Below, piece after piece: positions 61,477-64,000 of a stretch of 64,000 nucleotides of DNA. A program made the translations under genes and the position numbers. The DNA lies in contig CAJTSB010000002.1 of the NCBI GenBank assembly GCA_910578825.1, forward strand, positions 62,001-126,000. The letters are read 5' to 3'. This stretch comes from an uncultured Lachnospiraceae bacterium (lineage in GTDB: Bacteria; Bacillota; Clostridia; Lachnospirales; Lachnospiraceae). The first letter of the stretch is position 1; each line of letters starts with the position of its first letter. Under the pieces are notes generated by a model. It searched no databases. It was not told the DNA's origin and was given only the letters and a program-made list of their open reading frames with translations.

Positions 61477-62031
61477 TTATCTGCTAAACCGTAAAAAAAT
61501 ATGTTGATTGGTTCTATATGCTTTTTCCTTTGTAATCTCATAGCCGAAATCTTCTGCATATGACAAATCCGTCTCCAGAGAAGATTCCACCACAATCAGG
61601 GAATTCTCATGGATGATGTCGGAATCTGCCAAAGCCCGCAGTACATCCGCCTCCAGATTCTGGTCATACGGAGGATCCATAAATACCAGATCAAAACATT
61701 CCCTGCCCTCCATCCGGCGGATCGCCGTCACTGCATCACAGACTAGCAGCGTGCATTCCTGCGCGAGCCTGGTGAACGCTATATTCTCCTCAATACATGC
61801 AGCTGCCTTACGGTTATTCTCCACAAACACTGCTTTTGCAGCTCCACGGCTCACCGCCTCCAATCCTATTTGACCGCTTCCTGCAAATAAATCCAGAAAA
61901 TGACAGTCATACAGATAAGGATTCAACATATTAAAGAGCGTCTCCTTGATTCTGTCCGTTGTCGGCCTTGTATCTGTTCCGGAAATGGTTTTCAGTGGCA
62001 GGCTTTTCGCCTTCCCTGCTATAATTCGCAT
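61477..62031 (-). CDS. rsmD: 16S rRNA (guanine966-N2)-methyltransferase RsmD
   Basis: 184 residues. The SAM-binding loop FLDLFAGSGQIGLEAVSRG and the catalytic DPPY (VFMDPPYDQN) are clear. It modifies G966 of 16S rRNA. The start at 62031 follows GAGGT. Operon order cinA-rsmD-coaD fits Firmicutes. Confidence 0.97.
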   Translation of the reverse strand: MRIIAGKAKSLPLKTISGTDTRPTTDRIKETLFNMLNPYLYDCHFLDLFAGSGQIGLEAVSRGAAKAVFVENNRKAAACIEENIAFTRLAQECTLLVCDAVTAIRRMEGRECFDLVFMDPPYDQNLEADVLRALADSDIIHENSLIVVESSLETDLSYAEDFGYEITKEKAYRTNQHIFLRFSR

Positions 62032-62042
62032 AACTTACCTCA

Positions 62043-63284
62043 TTAAAAATGATCCAGTATCGCCCTTCGCAGCAGCGTCAACGCGCTTGCGACAGAATAC
62101 TCACGTATCTTACTGCGGCTCCCGGTATACTGATTCTTCTCTGTGTAATATGTTCCCCGGCAATAACAGCTCATATAAACAAGCCCTACCGGTTTCTCTT
62201 CTGTTCCGCCATCGGGCCCGGCAATCCCCGTAACGGCAATGCACAAATCGGCATTTGCTGCCTTTGCTCCGCCTTCTGCCATTGCCTCCGCCGTCTGCGG
62301 ACTGACCGCGCCATATCTTTTAAGCGTTTCTGCTGGTACGCCCAAAAGCTTTTCCTTGGCCTCGTTGGAGTAGGTAACGTATCCCTCTTTCAGATACTGC
62401 GAAATCCCGGGAACATTGATTAATCTCCCAGCCAACAAACCTCCGGTACAGGACTCTGCCGTCGTCACCGTAAGGCCGTTCGCCTTTAACAGCTCATAGA
62501 GCGCCATCTCAAGCGTCACCTCAGGCTCGTCCGTATAGATCAAATCTCCAAACCGTGCCTGCAGTTCCTGCTCTACCGGCTCCATCAAACGGTATGCTTC
62601 CTGCTCGCTGTTCGCCTTTGCCGTAATCCTTAAATGTACTTCTCCGGTTTTGGCGTAAGGCGCAACTGTCGGGTTCGACTGGTTCTCAATCAAATCCAAG
62701 ATCTTTGTCTCCGCTGAACTCTCTCCGATGCCGCAGAGTTTTACCATTTTTGAACAGATAATTTCCGGTTGCAAGCGATGCAGGTAGGGATATACCTGCT
62801 GCTCAAACATGGGTATTAATTCGTTCGGCGGGCCCGGAAGAAGAATCATGCATTTCTCTCCATCTTCCATAATAATTCCCGGCGCAGTACCATTAGGATT
62901 ATATAAAACAATGCTGCCCTCAGGCGCCATTGCCTGTTTCCAGTTGTTTTCTGTGATAGAACGCCCCCGCCTTGCCATGAAATCCTCAATTTCTGTTTTG
63001 GCCCGCGTATCCTCTACGAGCGGCCTTCCCATAACCTTTGCCGCCGTCTCTTTCGTAAGGTCATCCTGCGTAGGTCCCAGACCTCCGGATAATATTACCA
63101 CATCCGAGCGTTTCCAGGCCGTCTTTAAAAGTTCTTCCAACCGTCCCTCATTATCTCCTACCACGCTCTGATAATACATGGACAACCCAAGCATCGCGCA
63201 TTTCTCAGAGATAAAAGCCGCGTTGGTATTTACAATATTTCCAAGCAATAACTCTGTTCCGACACATATCAATTCTACTGTCAT
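62043..63284 (-). CDS. cinA: CinA, NMN amidohydrolase with MoCF domain
   Basis: The 413-residue protein has the N-terminal molybdopterin-binding-like domain (1-170, LICVGTELLLGNIVNTNA and SGGLGPTQDDLT) and the C-terminal PncC amidase (about 250-413). The latter has TVTTAESCTGGLLAGRLINVPG and TGIAGPDGGTEEKPVG. It recycles NMN in the pyridine nucleotide pathway and is linked to competence in some Firmicutes. It follows pgsA by 62 bp. Confidence 0.97.
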   Translation of the reverse strand: MTVELICVGTELLLGNIVNTNAAFISEKCAMLGLSMYYQSVVGDNEGRLEELLKTAWKRSDVVILSGGLGPTQDDLTKETAAKVMGRPLVEDTRAKTEIEDFMARRGRSITENNWKQAMAPEGSIVLYNPNGTAPGIIMEDGEKCMILLPGPPNELIPMFEQQVYPYLHRLQPEIICSKMVKLCGIGESSAETKILDLIENQSNPTVAPYAKTGEVHLRITAKANSEQEAYRLMEPVEQELQARFGDLIYTDEPEVTLEMALYELLKANGLTVTTAESCTGGLLAGRLINVPGISQYLKEGYVTYSNEAKEKLLGVPAETLKRYGAVSPQTAEAMAEGGAKAANADLCIAVTGIAGPDGGTEEKPVGLVYMSCYCRGTYYTEKNQYTGSRSKIREYSVASALTLLRRAILDHF

Positions 63285-63346
63285 AATAGCAACGTCCTTT
63301 TCTATGTTTCTTTAATTGTAAACGAATTTATTTCGTTCACTAGAAA

Positions 63347-63892
63347 TTATTTTTGCTCTTTCAGAACGTCTTTATTCTTAATCAGGTAATCAATCAGAGA
63401 AATGATTGTCAGAATCAATGCAATATAAGTAACCGCGACAGCACAAAGCTGGTAAATATTGTTTTCATAATTCAATATCAACATGATAATCATCACCATC
63501 TGAAAAGTCGTCTTGAATTTGCCCCAGTAGCTTGCGGCAATCACGACACCATTGTCAGACGCCACCAGACGGAAACCGCTGATGATGAATTCCCGGCTGA
63601 TGATGATAATGGAAATCCAGGCGGAAAGCCGTCCATTCGCCGTCAGGCAAATCAGGGCTGCCGCCACCAGAAGTTTATCCGCAAGAGGATCCATAAATTT
63701 TCCAAAATTTGTGACAAGATTGTATTTCCTCGCAATTTTGCCATCCAGAAGGTCTGTCAGGCTTGCCACAATAAAGATTGCCACCGCAGTATACATACTG
63801 ACAGCGTCGCCTCCGATGGGAATCAGCATAAAGACTACAAAGGGTACAATTAAAATCACACGTAATATTGTCAGTTTGTTCGGTAAGTTCAT
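63347..63892 (-). CDS. pgsA: CDP-diacylglycerol-glycerol-3-phosphate 3-phosphatidyltransferase
   Basis: The 181-residue membrane enzyme makes phosphatidylglycerol phosphate, upstream of the cardiolipin synthase at 12846. It has the CDP-alcohol phosphotransferase motif D-G-x2-A-R-x8-G-x3-D-x3-D (DLLDGKIARKYNL, FGKFMDPLADKLLV). About five membrane helices. ATG 63892 overlaps the rimO stop as ATGA and has GGAGAG upstream. Confidence 0.97.
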   Translation of the reverse strand: MNLPNKLTILRVILIVPFVVFMLIPIGGDAVSMYTAVAIFIVASLTDLLDGKIARKYNLVTNFGKFMDPLADKLLVAAALICLTANGRLSAWISIIIISREFIISGFRLVASDNGVVIAASYWGKFKTTFQMVMIIMLILNYENNIYQLCAVAVTYIALILTIISLIDYLIKNKDVLKEQK

Positions 63893-64000
63893 GCTATTAT
63901 CTCTCCTATCAAATCATATTCATGTGCTCCGGTGACACGTACCTCGACAAAATCCCCACTCATAAGCGGCTCACTTGAATGGAAAAACAGATATCCGTCA
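63889..64000 (-). CDS. rimO: C-terminus of a RimO-like methylthiotransferase (TRAM domain, cut by window)
   Basis: The last 36 codons read DGYLFFHSSEPLMSGDFVE and VTGAHEYDLIGEI, the usual end of the TRAM domain of RimO (methylthiolation of ribosomal protein S12). The stop overlaps the pgsA start. MiaB is possible, but rimO-pgsA-cinA is the common order in Firmicutes. Confidence 0.8.
   Translation of the reverse strand, partial: DGYLFFHSSEPLMSGDFVEVRVTGAHEYDLIGEIIA

Overview
The window reads as a chromosomal segment of a low-to-mid GC, spore-forming Firmicute, most likely a Lachnospiraceae (Clostridium cluster XIVa) gut anaerobe. The evidence is the gene order (rimP-nusA-ylxR-ylxQ-infB-rbfA-nrnA-truB-ribF, infC-rpmI-rplT, rsmD-coaD-coiled coil-ylbJ, rimO-pgsA-cinA), a YlbJ sporulation protein, a fused HisIE, the TIGR03936/TIGR03960 radical-SAM pair, and secreted plant-galactan hydrolases. 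The species cannot be named from the sequence alone. Nearly everything is on the minus strand.

Layout. 1-589: partial membrane-anchored metallophosphatase. 662-12721: a sporulation-type D-Ala-D-Ala carboxypeptidase gene (DacF-like) split in two by a 10.83 kb element. The element lies between two copies of CATGTGT and carries a large serine recombinase, a small upstream ORF, a secreted transglutaminase-like protein (frameshifted tail), and an iorA-iorB-paaK-acyl-CoA ligase-lipoprotein operon. Removing one core copy with the element restores an in-frame 409-residue DacF with all three active-site motifs. 12726-18107: cardiolipin synthase, subtilase, pnp and rpsO. 18112-25218: two GH53 endo-galactanases with shared promoter architecture. 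25395-28243: an SH3/NlpC-P60 hydrolase and a Na/Pi cotransporter. 28256-36889: the long rimP-to-ribF translation operon. 36950-40641: an accessory pocket next to tRNA-Glu with a coiled-coil orphan, a DUF2185 immunity-like protein behind a decayed ORF, an antitoxin with a broken PIN toxin, and an orphan Cys-rich protein. 40804-46744: tRNA-Glu, infC-rpmI-rplT behind an attenuator and an AUU start, RNase G, and a radical-SAM pair. 46847-52095: a hisZ-hisG-hisD-hisB-hisIE operon. 52092-64000: housekeeping genes (recU, pseudouridine synthases, YgiQ, HAD phosphatase, M23 peptidase, pepD, ylbJ, coaD, rsmD, cinA, pgsA, end of rimO).

How it fits together. The element carries a metabolic cargo that should turn aryl-pyruvates (indolepyruvate, phenylpyruvate) into aryl-acetyl-CoA with reduced ferredoxin. 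It has no recognisable conjugation or phage structural genes. It sits in a cell-wall gene that in Bacillus belongs to sporulation, so it resembles the recombinase-excised intervening elements of sporulation genes (skin-like). This is the most interesting object in the window. Other points of note are the degenerate HisA/HisF barrel fused to HisIE, the GH53 promoter operators offset by one helical turn, and the attenuators ahead of the rimP and infC operons.
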